Origin: CAWDPQ01 sp963804245
Lineage (GTDB): Bacteria > Acidobacteriota > Vicinamibacteria > Vicinamibacterales > 2-12-FULL-66-21
Direction: 5' to 3'
DNA length: 64,000 nt
Assembly: GCA_963804245.1 (NCBI GenBank)
Contig: CAWDPQ010000016.1
Span: 1 to 64,000, forward strand
The notes beneath the pieces are model-generated. The model saw nothing but the letters and a program-made list of their open reading frames with translations. It did not search any database and was not told where the DNA came from. Of this stretch, positions 35,168 through 44,606 are shown one piece after another. The stretch's first letter is position 1. Each line of letters opens with the position of its first letter. The position numbers and the translations under genes are program-made.

Positions 35168-36544
35168 GTGGACAGCGTCGCTATTTCGCCCGTGGTGGTC
35201 GGGGTGGCCATCGGCTTGGCCATTAGCGCCGTCATGTGGATGGTGTTGCAGGGCAAGCGGGTCTCCGAGCTGCGCGCGATGCTTTCCCATCGCGAGGCCA
35301 AGCTTGCCGGAGTCCACGCGGATCTGGCCGCCGCGCGTCAGGACTGCAGCCGGGTGACTGCCGAGCTCGATGCGACCCGGCAGGTATCGGCGGAAAAGCT
35401 GGCGCTGCTGCAGACCGCCGAAACCAAGCTTCGTGATGCCTTTGCCGCCTTGTCCTCGGAGGCGCTGAAACACAACAACGAGGCATTCCTCCAGCTCGCG
35501 CGAACTTCGCTCACGCAGTTTCAGCAGACCGCGGTGAGCGACCTGGACGGTCGCCGGCAAGCACTCGAGACGCTGGTCCAGCCGCTGCGCGAATCCCTCG
35601 AAAAAGTCGACGCCAAGCTGAACGAGGTCGAGCGTGGCCGCGTCTCGACGCAGTCACAGCTTTCCGAGCAGATCCGATCGCTCACGCACGCCCAGCAGCT
35701 GCTGCACACCGAAACCAACCGGCTCTCGCGCGCGCTGCGATCGCCGAACGTCCGCGGGCAATGGGGCGAGCTCCAGCTGCGCCGCGTGCTCGAGAACGCG
35801 GGAATGGTGGCGGGCAGCCACTACGAAATCAAGGAGTCGGTCGTCGGTGAGGATGGCCGGCTGACTCCCGATGTCGTCGTGAAGCTGCCGGGCGGGAGGA
35901 ACGTCGTGGTGGATGCGAAAGTGCCGCTGACGGCCTACCTCGACGCGTCCGAATGTGAAGACGACATGTCGCGGGACATGAAACTGCGTGAGCACGCGCG
36001 TCAGGTCAAGGATCACGTGACGCGTCTGGCGGGCAAATCATATTGGGCCCACTTCCAGCCGACGCCGGACATCGTGGTCATGTTCGTGCCGGGCGAAGCG
36101 CTGCTCACGTCGGCGCTGCAACATGACCCGGCGCTGCTCGAGTTCAGCATGAGCCGCGGCGTCATGCTCGCGAGCCCTCTCACCCTCATTGCGCTGCTGC
36201 GCGCCATCGCCTACGGCTGGCAACAGGAAACGGTAGCGAGGAATGCGCAGGAGATCAGCGAGCTCGGGCGCAACCTCTACGACCGGATTGCGAAGCTGGC
36301 GGAACACTTCGAAAACGTGGGGCGGAGCCTGGCGAAGTCGGTCGAAGCGTACAACAACGCCGTTGGAACATTGGAGAGCCGTGTTCTCGTCACCGCACGC
36401 AGGCTGAAGGACAAAGGGGTGACGACCGTCGACGATTTCGCGGAGCTCGAAACGATCGATCAGAGTCCGCGCCCACTTGGCGCACCTGAGCTGGTCGGTC
36501 TGTTCGACGATCAACCGGTCGACGGCGTCGTGATCAAGGAGTAA
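35168..36544 (+). CDS. rmuC: DNA recombination protein RmuC
   Basis: RmuC family members limit inversion at short repeats and carry a PD-(D/E)XK-like nuclease fold. GTG 35168 starts a 458-residue protein with an N-terminal membrane anchor (VVVGVAIGLAISAVMWMVLQ), a long coiled coil (about 30-180), and the conserved core SPNVRGQWGELQLRRVLENA, LPGGRNVVVDAKVPLTAYLD and MLASPLTLIALLRAIAYGWQ. The stop abuts the convergent SIMPL gene (36545). Confidence 0.94.
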   Translation: MDSVAISPVVVGVAIGLAISAVMWMVLQGKRVSELRAMLSHREAKLAGVHADLAAARQDCSRVTAELDATRQVSAEKLALLQTAETKLRDAFAALSSEALKHNNEAFLQLARTSLTQFQQTAVSDLDGRRQALETLVQPLRESLEKVDAKLNEVERGRVSTQSQLSEQIRSLTHAQQLLHTETNRLSRALRSPNVRGQWGELQLRRVLENAGMVAGSHYEIKESVVGEDGRLTPDVVVKLPGGRNVVVDAKVPLTAYLDASECEDDMSRDMKLREHARQVKDHVTRLAGKSYWAHFQPTPDIVVMFVPGEALLTSALQHDPALLEFSMSRGVMLASPLTLIALLRAIAYGWQQETVARNAQEISELGRNLYDRIAKLAEHFENVGRSLAKSVEAYNNAVGTLESRVLVTARRLKDKGVTTVDDFAELETIDQSPRPLGAPELVGLFDDQPVDGVVIKE

Positions 36545-37258
36545 CTAGCGAACCGACGCCGTCAGCATGACGGACGCGCGGATTTCGATCTCTCCAGCAA
36601 CCACCGGCGGCTGACCGCTGCTGGCTTGCATGGACTCCCGCATCATGGCCACTCGTGGTTCGGGCAGTGGCATGGCGCGCTGCTCCTGGATCCGGAGCAC
36701 ACGCTCGACCTTGAGCCCCGCCCCCGACGCGGCGGCATCTGCCCGCGCGCGCGCGTCGGCGACCGCCTTGTTCAGCGCATCGCGTTCGGCAGCGGCGCGG
36801 TCCTTCACGTCGAAGCGGACGCCGGAGACGTTGGTCGCACCCGCACCCACCACGCCTTCGAGGATCTCGCCGAGCTTCGGCAAGTCGTCTACTCGCACTT
36901 CGACCGAATTTCTCGCGACATATCCGCGCAGCGTCTGCCGGTTGTTGGCGTAGTCGAACTCCGGCTGCAGGTCGTAGCCGATGGTTCTGAGCGCCTCGGC
37001 CGGCAGTCCCGAGGACTTGAGCTTCGCCAGAACGGCTGACATCGCGGCAGAGTTGGCGGCCTGTGCTTCGCGCGGCGTTTTCGCGCGCGACTCGGCAGCA
37101 ACCGTCACCCAGGCGCGGTCGGGTGTCTTTTTGACGGACGCCTCGCCAACGGTGGTGACGACGGGCCCTTCGGCGGGGGGTGGCGTCGGATTTTGTGCGG
37201 CGGCCGGCGTGGCAGCGAGGGCCAAGGCCAAGCATAGAGCGTGGGAGAAAGTGCGCAT
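36545..37258 (-). CDS. Exported SIMPL (DUF541) domain protein
   Basis: The 237-residue product starts at ATG 37258 with a signal peptide (MRTFSHALCLALALAATPAAAQ) and has the SIMPL pattern VVTTVGEASVKKTPDRAWVT, LRTIGYDLQPEFDYANNRQT, then GYVARNSVEVRVDDLPKLGE. The family forms periplasmic or outer-membrane oligomers of unclear role, sometimes linked to oxidative stress. No operon partner is evident. Confidence 0.88.
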   Translation of the reverse strand: MRTFSHALCLALALAATPAAAQNPTPPPAEGPVVTTVGEASVKKTPDRAWVTVAAESRAKTPREAQAANSAAMSAVLAKLKSSGLPAEALRTIGYDLQPEFDYANNRQTLRGYVARNSVEVRVDDLPKLGEILEGVVGAGATNVSGVRFDVKDRAAAERDALNKAVADARARADAAASGAGLKVERVLRIQEQRAMPLPEPRVAMMRESMQASSGQPPVVAGEIEIRASVMLTASVR

Positions 37259-37279
37259 ACCGTAGGTTAGCGCGGAAAC

Positions 37280-37328
37280 GGGGACACTCAACTTGGGCGT
37301 GTCCATTTCGCCAAAAGTTTAGTGTCCC
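37280..37328. repeat. Imperfect palindromic REP-like element (GGGGACACT)
   Basis: GGGACACTCAACTTGGGCG and CGCCAAAAGTTTAGTGTCCC are inverted versions of the same 19-20 base sequence around a short spacer. It lies between the SIMPL and FGE-like genes, ending one base before the FGE-like stop. It has the look of REP sequences mobilised by IS200-like (RAYT) transposases, but no transposase is in the window. Confidence 0.7.
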
Positions 37329-37329
37329 G

Positions 37330-38136
37330 TCATTCCGGATCGCAGACCACGCGGAAGCCGATGCCGTACGAGTAGGTGTCCGGCGGCACCTTGTGTCGGT
37401 GGCTGCACGACAGCATCCGGACGTCGACCACCAGCCAGCCGCCGCCACGGACGATCCGCAAATGGCCTTGCCTCGGCCCCTGTGGATTCCGATCGGGTCC
37501 CGATGTGTAGTAGGTCGGGTCGTACCAGTCGTGCACCCATTCCCAGACGTTGCCGGCCACGTCGAACAGGCCGTAGCCGTTCGGCGGGTACGCCCCGCAC
37601 GGAGTGGTACCGCGTGCCGGACGCTGCGCCGGATCGCTCAGAAAGTTCGCGAGATTGCGATCGAGACGCTCGCCCCAGGGATAGCGCTTGCCCTCGAGAC
37701 CGCCGCGCGCGGCTTTTTCCCACTCGGCTTCGGTAGGCAGACGGACGCTCCGCCCTGTCTCCGCGGCCAGCCACGCGCAATACGCAACGGCATCCTCCCA
37801 GCGAACCAACGTCACGGGGTGATCGAGCCGAGTCTGGGGAGGATCGGAATCGGTCCACACGTACGGCTCACCGGCGCTCTTGAACATCTGCTCACGATCG
37901 CGGGCGCCGGCGGTCACGACAATAGGCAGCTCGTAGATGGCGGGGGCGCGATGGCCGGTCCTCTGAACGAAATGCGCGTACTCGCGGTTGGTGATCGGAT
38001 GTACGCCGATCAGAAACTCATCCACGTGGACCGGATGTGGCGGCCGTTCATCCTCCTCTGCTCCGTTTGACCCCATGAGGAATTCGCCGGCCGGTATGCG
38101 CGCGAGCTCTGGCAGCTGCGGATCGGGAGACGCCAT
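37330..38136 (-). CDS. Formylglycine-generating-enzyme (sulfatase-modifying factor) fold protein
   Basis: The 268-residue protein has the FGE-sulfatase domain throughout: IPAGEFLMGSNGAEEDERPP, HPVTLVRWEDAVAYCAWLAA, RLPTEAEWEKAARGG, GLFDVAGNVWEWVHDWYD, RIVRGGGWLVVDVRMLSCSH and YGIGFRVV. True FGE uses a cysteine pair near the C-terminus; only one cysteine is in place (LSCSHRHK), so sulfatase activation is doubtful and a related oxygenase-like or structural role is possible. No sulfatase is nearby. No signal peptide. Confidence 0.85.
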   Translation of the reverse strand: MASPDPQLPELARIPAGEFLMGSNGAEEDERPPHPVHVDEFLIGVHPITNREYAHFVQRTGHRAPAIYELPIVVTAGARDREQMFKSAGEPYVWTDSDPPQTRLDHPVTLVRWEDAVAYCAWLAAETGRSVRLPTEAEWEKAARGGLEGKRYPWGERLDRNLANFLSDPAQRPARGTTPCGAYPPNGYGLFDVAGNVWEWVHDWYDPTYYTSGPDRNPQGPRQGHLRIVRGGGWLVVDVRMLSCSHRHKVPPDTYSYGIGFRVVCDPE

Positions 38137-38207
38137 CAGTCGCGCACAGAATAGCGCAGGGCCCGGCCGACCGGCGTGACCTTTTCGATCTACACTCGAC
38201 CGCGGGC

Positions 38208-39367
38208 ATGGATCTCCAACCGTTCGCGCTCGAACGCCTGCAGTCGATTTGGGAACACCGGGTCGCCTGGAATATCTCCGAAAGCGGCGTGCATCCGCTG
38301 CGGCTCGACGAGCTGGCGGACCGGCAGGAAGACCGCGACGCCCTCGCCGAACAGCACCTGGCCTATACCCAGACCAACGGCACTTCGGAGCTGCGAACCG
38401 TCATCGCCTCTCTCTACGATGGCGCAACGGCCGAGCACGTGCAGGTCACCAATGGCGGCTCCGAAGCTAACTGGATTGTGCTGTGGCGGCTGGTCACGCC
38501 GGGCGACGAGCTCGTCGTCATGACTCCCAACTACATGCAGTCGGCCGGAATCATTCGCGCCCTTGGCGCTACCGTACAGGCCGTGGCCCATGATCCCGGT
38601 CGACGGCAGCAGCGGCGAACAGCTCTCGCTGGCGGCTGGATCTGGCTGCGCTCGAGACGCTGGTATCGCCGCGGACGCGGGCGATCGTCATCTGCAACCC
38701 GAACAATCCAACCGGCACCCGCCTCACCACGAAGGACGTGCAGGCGGTTTGCGACGTGGCCAGGCGTTCGGGGACCTGGGTGGTGTCCGACGAAATCTAT
38801 CGGGGTGCCGAGCTCGACAGCGTCGAAACCCCGAGCGCGTGGGGACGCTACGAACGGGTGATCGTCACGAGCGGCCTGTCAAAGGCCTACGGTCTGCCAG
38901 GACTGCGCATTGGCTGGGTGGTTGCCACTCCATCGCTCGTCGACGAGCTGTGGGGGGTTCACGATTACACGACCATCGCTCCCGGCGCCCTGAACGATCG
39001 ACTCGCGCGAATGGCACTCTCGCCAGAGAAGCGAGACCGCATCCTGGCGCGGACGCGGGGAATCATCGTCAGCAACTACGCGATCGTCCGCCGCTGGATC
39101 GAGCGCCGCGAGCCGGCGTTGTGGCATGCGCCGCCGGACGCCGGCGCCATCGCGTTCGTTCGCTATGCGCATCAAATCGGCTCGACCCAGCTCGTCGAGC
39201 GGTTGCGCGACCAGCACAGCGTGCTCGTCGTACCGGGCGATCATTTCGAGATGGACGGCTACCTCCGCATCGGCTTCGGCGGCGATCCGCTCGCGCTGAC
39301 GCGCGCTCTCGAGCTGACCGGCGAGGTTCTCGACTCGGTGCCCTGCAAGCACGATGTTCCGCGCTGA
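38208..39367 (+). pseudogene. PLP-dependent class I/II aminotransferase, two frameshifts
   Basis: From ATG 38208 the first part reads MDLQPFALERLQSIWEHRVA, YTQTNGTSELRTVIASLYDG and VTNGGSEANWIVLWRLVTPG. The frame shifts near 38590 (IPVDGSSGEQ in the next frame) and near 38640, then continues DLAALETLVSPRTRAIVICN, PNNPTGTRLTTKDVQAVCDV and the PLP lysine in SGLSKAYGLPGLRIGW. The joined length is about 386 residues. The substrate is not evident; neighbouring homoserine dehydrogenase suggests amino-acid metabolism. The end overlaps the next gene by 14 bases. Confidence 0.85.
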
Positions 39368-40395
39368 TCTGGCGCTCGTCGGCTTCGGCCACGTCGGACG
39401 CCGTTTCGCGCTGCTCCTCGATGAATGCCGCCAACAGCTGATCAACGAACACCAACTCGAGTGCCGGATCGTTGGCGTCACCACGCGCCGGCACGGGTCG
39501 CTCTTCGATCCCGGTGGTATCGACGCAGGCGATCTCGCGACTCTTGACGACCGGATCCTGGGTCCCTACTCGACCGCGACTGACCTCATCACCAGGCTCG
39601 GTGCGAGCGATGCCAACCTGCGTGTGATGGCGGAAACGACCACGCTCTCCATTCGTGACGGACAACCGGCGATCGACCACGTCGAAGCGGCGCTTACCGC
39701 TGACTGTCACGTGATCACCGCAAACAAAGGACCGGTCGCTTTCGGCTATCGCCGGTTGCGAGAACTGGCAGAACGGCGCAATGTGTCGTTTCTGTTCGAA
39801 AGCGCGGTCATGGATGGCATACCGATCTTCAATCTCGTTCGCGAGACACTCCCGGCCGTCAAGGTGGTCGGATTCCGCGGGATCGTCAACACGACGACGC
39901 AGCACGTGATGATGGCGCTCGAATCAGGGAAACCATTCGACCAGGCCCTCGAAGAGATGCAGGCGATGGGAATCGCCGAAGCCGACCCGTCACTCGATCT
40001 CGATGGCTGGGATGCCGCCGCCAAGACTGCCGCGCTGGCAAATGTGCTCATGGACGCCGACCTCACACCGCAAGCGGTCGAGCGAGACGCTGTGGGTCCG
40101 CTCACCGCGGATGCCGTGCGAACGGCGATGTCCGAGGGACATCGTCTCCGAATCGTGGTCGTCTGCCGTACGCAGGGGACGTGACGTCGACGCCGCGGTC
40201 CGCCTGACCGCGCTCGATTCGCACGAGCTCCTGGCGACCCTGCCGAGCACCGCCAACGCGTTGATTCTCACGACGGATTTGCTCGGCGACGTCGTGGTCT
40301 GTCAGATGGCTGGCGATGTCACGCAAACGGCCTACGGGTTGCTGAGCGATCTGATTACATTGCGCCGACGCGCAGCGAGGCAGAGGCAATCGTGA
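39354..40395 (+). pseudogene. Homoserine dehydrogenase family protein, frameshifted near 40175
   Basis: The enzyme reduces aspartate semialdehyde to homoserine. ATG 39354 starts LALVGFGHVGRRFALLLDEC (NAD(P)-binding glycine motif). Conserved catalytic segments follow: HVITANKGPVAFGYRRLREL, FESAVMDGIPIFNLVRETLP, GFRGIVNTTTQHVMMALESG, MGIAEADPSLDLDGWDAAAK. Near 40175 the frame shifts to VRRGRDVDAAVRLTALDSHE, ending at TGA 40393-40395, which overlaps the next GTG. About 347 residues joined, as in monofunctional forms lacking an ACT domain. Confidence 0.87.
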
Positions 40396-41597
40396 AGGGA
40401 ATTGGCACAAAGCCCCCACTCGAAGGGCTCACCGTCATCGATTTCACGCGGGTGTTGTCAGGCCCCTACTGCACCATGCTCCTTGCCGACATGGGAGCGC
40501 GGGTGATCAAGATCGAGCACCCGGAGCGGGGAGACGACACGCGCGCCTGGGGTCCGCCTTTCATCGGTGAAGAGAGTGCCTATTTCCTGAGCATCAACCG
40601 CAACAAGGAAAGCCTGACGCTCGATCTGAAGAAACCCGGTGCCGCGGCAATTCTCGACGGACTCCTCCAGCGCGCCGACGTTCTCGTCGAAAACTTTCGG
40701 CCGGGCACGATGGACCGCTTGTCGCTTGGATACGACGCGCTGGCCGCGAAATATCCACGGCTCGTCTACTGCTCGATCTCAGGCTTCGGGCAGACTGGTC
40801 CGCGTCGGAGCCAGGCGGGATATGACGCCGTCGTGCAGGCGGAGGGAGGACTGATGAGCATCACGGGCGATGCCGATGGACCCTCGTTCCGTCTCGGCGT
40901 CGCCATCTCCGACATCGTCAGCGGCATGTTCGCGGCACAGGGCATCGCGCTGGCGCTCTTTGCTCGTGAACGCACCGGGCGCGGCCAGCTCGTCGACGTC
41001 GGAATGCTCGATTCGACATCCGCGCTGCTCACCTACCAGGCAGGGATCTGCTTCGCCACCGGCGCGCCGCCGCGACGGCTCGGCAATCGTCACCCGACCA
41101 TCGTTCCTTACGAGACTTTTGCCGCCGCCGATGGCGACGTCGTGATTGCCGTCGGCAATGACGAGCAGTGGCGACGGTTCTGCGATGTGGCGGAGATTGC
41201 CGAAATCGGACGAGATGCGAGATTCGTCACCAACCGATTGCGCGTTGAGAACTATGCGGTGCTGAGGCCGCTCCTCGCACAGAGATTGAGCGCGCGTCGG
41301 CGTGACGACTGGCTGCAGGATTTGCGAGCGGCCGGTGTGCCCTGCGGCGCGGTGCGCGATGTGCAGGAAGTGCTGAACGATCCGCAGCTCGTCGACCGGG
41401 AGATGGTGACCTCGGTCGAGCACCCGACGCTCGGTACGCTACGCGTGCTCGGTATTCCGATCAAGCTATCCGAGACGCCCGGCGCGGTTCGAACGGCGCC
41501 GCCAACGCTCGGGCAGCACACGGACGCGATTCTCCGCAACGATCTCGGGCTGTCGGAGGACGAGGTGCTCGGGCTGCGATCGAACAGGGCCGTCTAG
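40392..41597 (+). CDS. CaiB/BaiF family (class III) CoA-transferase
   Basis: The 401-residue enzyme moves CoA between organic acids. GTG 40392 overlaps the preceding stop (GTGA). Family motifs are GLTVIDFTRVLSGPYCTMLL, ADMGARVIKIEHPERGDDTR, FLSINRNKESLTLDLKKPG, VENFRPGTMDRLSLGYDAL and GFGQTGPRRSQAGYD; the catalytic aspartate should be in the GYDAVVQAEGG region. Substrate is unknown; coupling to an amino-acid pathway pair suggests carboxylic-acid catabolism (inference). Its stop overlaps the convergent hypothetical gene. Confidence 0.93.
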   Translation: MKGIGTKPPLEGLTVIDFTRVLSGPYCTMLLADMGARVIKIEHPERGDDTRAWGPPFIGEESAYFLSINRNKESLTLDLKKPGAAAILDGLLQRADVLVENFRPGTMDRLSLGYDALAAKYPRLVYCSISGFGQTGPRRSQAGYDAVVQAEGGLMSITGDADGPSFRLGVAISDIVSGMFAAQGIALALFARERTGRGQLVDVGMLDSTSALLTYQAGICFATGAPPRRLGNRHPTIVPYETFAAADGDVVIAVGNDEQWRRFCDVAEIAEIGRDARFVTNRLRVENYAVLRPLLAQRLSARRRDDWLQDLRAAGVPCGAVRDVQEVLNDPQLVDREMVTSVEHPTLGTLRVLGIPIKLSETPGAVRTAPPTLGQHTDAILRNDLGLSEDEVLGLRSNRAV

Positions 41598-42022
41598 CTC
41601 GAAACGAACGCCCGGATCTCCTGGACCAGGAAGTCGAGAACGTCCTCTTCTGTCAGCGACGCCACGTCCGCACCTTCGCGTATCGCGTGCTCCGATGTGA
41701 CGAGCCTCCTGCCACGGCCGCGGCTGCTGCGGCCAATCACCTGCGGACGTTCCCCCGCCGTGTCGAACGACAACTCGATGTAGTCGTCGCCGCCGCTTTC
41801 CGACGCCAGGCGTACCGAGCCAGCCGGCGTGAAGACCTTGAAGCGCAGTCCTTCGCTGGCGAGTGCCGCCGCGAACGTGTGAAAGAGCGGAACCGCCTTC
41901 TCGGTGAGGAACTGCTCGTAATCGCCGGATGCCGCATCGACGCGCGAGCGGCGTTGTTGCGCGTCGCTTCGAGCGCCCTCGATGGCCGCTCGAAGTCGGC
42001 GTCTGACTTCAGGAATGTCCAT
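41594..42022 (-). CDS. Conserved-looking hypothetical protein, 142 residues
   Basis: From ATG 42022 (MDIPEVRRRLRAAIEGARSD) the protein has a helical N-terminus, then LFHTFAAALASEGLRFKVFT, TPAGSVRLASESGGDDYIEL and a basic RSSRGRGRRLVTSEHAIREG segment, ending LVQEIRAFVSS. No signal peptide or membrane segment is present. The family was not recognised. The composition is protein-like and codon positions are GC-biased as in neighbours. The last codons overlap the convergent CoA-transferase by four bases. Confidence 0.65.
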   Translation of the reverse strand: MDIPEVRRRLRAAIEGARSDAQQRRSRVDAASGDYEQFLTEKAVPLFHTFAAALASEGLRFKVFTPAGSVRLASESGGDDYIELSFDTAGERPQVIGRSSRGRGRRLVTSEHAIREGADVASLTEEDVLDFLVQEIRAFVSS

Positions 42023-42138
42023 TGTTTGAATGGCGGGGACCCCTGCACCCCGCCAAGCTCGTCGCTCGCGGGGACCCCTGCGCCCCGCGCCGCTCCTCGC
42101 GGTTTGACTGGCGGGGCAGCTCCGCTCCTCGCGCTATG
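42023..42138. repeat. Spacer with repeated GGCGGGGACCCCTG units
   Basis: GGCGGGGACCCCTGCACCCC and GCGGGGACCCCTGCGCCCCG (about 42031-42095) repeat the same unit, each itself partly palindromic, followed by a GGCGGGGCAGCTCCGC variant. The stretch is upstream of the hypothetical gene and downstream of the PilT-like gene on the same strand. Confidence 0.6.
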
Positions 42139-44451
42139 TTATGCGAGGCGCTCGGCGAACGACGTATCGACACCGTCCGCGCGCAAGGCGGCCAGGAGCG
42201 CGGCGCGATCGGGCGTCTTCCGGTACGCCTCGGCGGCGTGGATGGTCCCTTCGCGCACCAGGGCGGCAAAGGAATCGGCCAGCGGCATCATCCCATGACG
42301 CCGGCCGCTGTCCAGGGCGACTGGCAGCTGACCGGTCTTGCCGTCGAGGATCAGTCCCGCGACCACCGGAGTGTTCAGCAGGATTTCACGCGCCGCAATG
42401 CGTCCGCCCCGGACTCTTCGCAGCAGCATCTGCGCCACGACGCCTCGCAAGGCGTCGGCAAGCGCCGTCTGTGCCTGAGCCCGCCGATCGATCGGGAACA
42501 GCTCGATGATGCGATCGAGCGCGGCAATCGTGGATGACGCCGTCACCGAGCCGAAGACCAGCCGACCGGCTTCGGCTGCCTCGAACGCGGCAACCACGAC
42601 CTCTGGAGTGCGGATGTCGTCGATGACCAGGACGTCGGGATCTTCGCGGAACGCAGACCGTACCGCGGCAGCTGCGGTCTCGGGACTCTTGGCCTCCCGT
42701 TGACTCACGAACGAACGGCGGTTCTCGTGCACGAATCCGATTTGCGACTCGATGGTGATGATGTGATCGCTGCGCGTCCGGTTGATCAGATCCACGAAGG
42801 CGTTGAGCAGCGTCGACTTCCCGCTGGCGCGCGCTCCCGTCACGAGCACGAGGCCATCGGGTTGGGCACACAGCGCCTGGACTTCGGGCGGGATGCCCAG
42901 CTGATCGGCCGAGATCGCCTTCGGCGGCGTCATCCGGAAAATCACGCCGGGACCACGTTCGTCGCGGAACGTCACGCAGCGAACCCGGCCAACCTCTGGC
43001 ACATCAGCCATCCACTCTTCCGTAAGGCTGGGTTCGTTTTCGCGCGAGGGTGCAAGCTCCAGGACAAGCCGCTCGACATCGGTTGCCGACAGCGCAGGTT
43101 CGCTGTCGAGCACGCTGATCTCACCGTCAACGCGGATCACCGGCTGCGACTGCGCGACGACATAGACCGTGGCCGCGCCGCAAGCCGCCGCGATTCGCAG
43201 GATACGCTCCAGCGGTGTGCCGGCAACCGGCCGTATCTGAACCGGCGGTTCGGAAGCGAGCGTCGGCCGGGCCATCGGAAGGACGACGCCGTGCCGCGGT
43301 TCCTCCGCTGGCTTGATTGGCTCCGACAAATGGACCCGTTCAAGCTCGGGTGTGCGCTCGATCTCCGCCGCTGCCTGAGAAGTGGTTTCAGCTTCGGCGG
43401 CCTCTTCGTGCTCGAGCGGCTTGCGGTGCTCGAGGGGCTCGACCGGTTTGGCGTGTTCGACCGGCTTGGCCGGCTCGACCGGCAGCTGTTGCTCGGGCTC
43501 CGGCTCGGCGCTCGCCTCGATTGGAGGCGCCGGCTGTGGGTCCTGGCGCAGCTCTGGGATCGTTTCTGACTTCGAGGGGACCGGTTCGTTGGCGGCATCC
43601 TGCTGCACGTTCGATGGCATCGGCCTCGAAGCCTCCGGAGTGGCGCCGATGAGAATCGCCGACGCCGTAGCGGTGAGGAGCTCCTCGATATCGGCATCGG
43701 TGGGCGAAGCCTGCGGCTCGTCCTCCACTATCTCGAACGCGGTTTCATCCACCGCGCTTGGCGCCATCGCAATCGGCTCGGCGATCGGCGTTGACGGCTC
43801 CGGCGCCGCGGTCTCTGAGACCGGTGGCCGTTCAGGCTCTTCCTGTGGTGGCGGCGGCGTCACCGCGGAGTCCTGCGCGTAGGCTTCGGGCGCCGTCGCA
43901 ACCGATTCGTGCTCGTCAACAGTCGCCTCGGAGGTCCCCTGCGTTTCCGATATTGCTGATTCGGGCGCGCTCGACTCTGGGATCGGACCGACGGGTTCGG
44001 AGGCTGGTGATTCGGGCACGTGCCAGCTGAAGGTCGGAGCAGCTGATTCTGTCACGTTCGCTGCGGCCGACGGAACCTGTTCGGGAGGCTCCATCGTTCC
44101 AAGTGAGGCGGGCGTTCGCCGCAGCTCGAGCCACACATCATCGCCGCCGCGTGCGGCCACGACCGTGAAGAGATCGCTCGACGCTTGGTGTGGCAGATCG
44201 TATTCAATCGCGCCGTACTCGACGAGCGCTTTGAGTTGATCCGACGGCAGCAGTTGCTCGAGCATGCCGGCAACGGCGTCGGTGGTGAGCACGCGAGACG
44301 ACAGTTCCACGTGTCCCCAGGCCAGAGGACCACGGTACACGTACATGGAAGCCGACGTCGTCACCACGTACGGCTTTTCGCCGACGTGCATGATGAGCGC
44401 GTCTCCTTCAAGTCGCGAGATGGCTTCGAGCAGCGAATCAACCAAGTTCAC
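42139..44451 (-). CDS. PilT-like type II/IV secretion ATPase with long Pro/Glu-rich linker
   Basis: The 770-residue protein starts at ATG 44451 (MNLVDSLLEAISRLEGDALI). Residues 1-115 look like a degenerate PilT N-terminal domain. Residues about 130-400 are low-complexity, rich in P, E, A and with AKPVEHAKPVEPLEHRKPLE repeats. A second N-terminal PilT/GspE-like domain (LERILRIAAACGAATVYVVA, about 410-500) leads to the ATPase core: Walker A LVTGARASGKSTLLNAF, Walker B LRxDPD-like FREDPDVLVIDDIR and VAQMLLRRVRGGRIAAREIL. Canonical PilT is about 350 residues. It may power pilus retraction or act as a regulator; no pilus gene is adjacent. Confidence 0.8.
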   Translation of the reverse strand: MNLVDSLLEAISRLEGDALIMHVGEKPYVVTTSASMYVYRGPLAWGHVELSSRVLTTDAVAGMLEQLLPSDQLKALVEYGAIEYDLPHQASSDLFTVVAARGGDDVWLELRRTPASLGTMEPPEQVPSAAANVTESAAPTFSWHVPESPASEPVGPIPESSAPESAISETQGTSEATVDEHESVATAPEAYAQDSAVTPPPPQEEPERPPVSETAAPEPSTPIAEPIAMAPSAVDETAFEIVEDEPQASPTDADIEELLTATASAILIGATPEASRPMPSNVQQDAANEPVPSKSETIPELRQDPQPAPPIEASAEPEPEQQLPVEPAKPVEHAKPVEPLEHRKPLEHEEAAEAETTSQAAAEIERTPELERVHLSEPIKPAEEPRHGVVLPMARPTLASEPPVQIRPVAGTPLERILRIAAACGAATVYVVAQSQPVIRVDGEISVLDSEPALSATDVERLVLELAPSRENEPSLTEEWMADVPEVGRVRCVTFRDERGPGVIFRMTPPKAISADQLGIPPEVQALCAQPDGLVLVTGARASGKSTLLNAFVDLINRTRSDHIITIESQIGFVHENRRSFVSQREAKSPETAAAAVRSAFREDPDVLVIDDIRTPEVVVAAFEAAEAGRLVFGSVTASSTIAALDRIIELFPIDRRAQAQTALADALRGVVAQMLLRRVRGGRIAAREILLNTPVVAGLILDGKTGQLPVALDSGRRHGMMPLADSFAALVREGTIHAAEAYRKTPDRAALLAALRADGVDTSFAERLA

Positions 44452-44606
44452 AGATTGACACGTCCCGGGCGCAGACTACCCCGAGTTATTTTCGGCTGCG
44501 GCTGAGCTTTGCTTTAGCCGAACACATCAGTGCGCACGGCTGCAATCCGCAAGTGCCTCGGACGGACCAATCATTTCATCACACAGCGCAGGGAGCCGTC
44601 CGAAAG

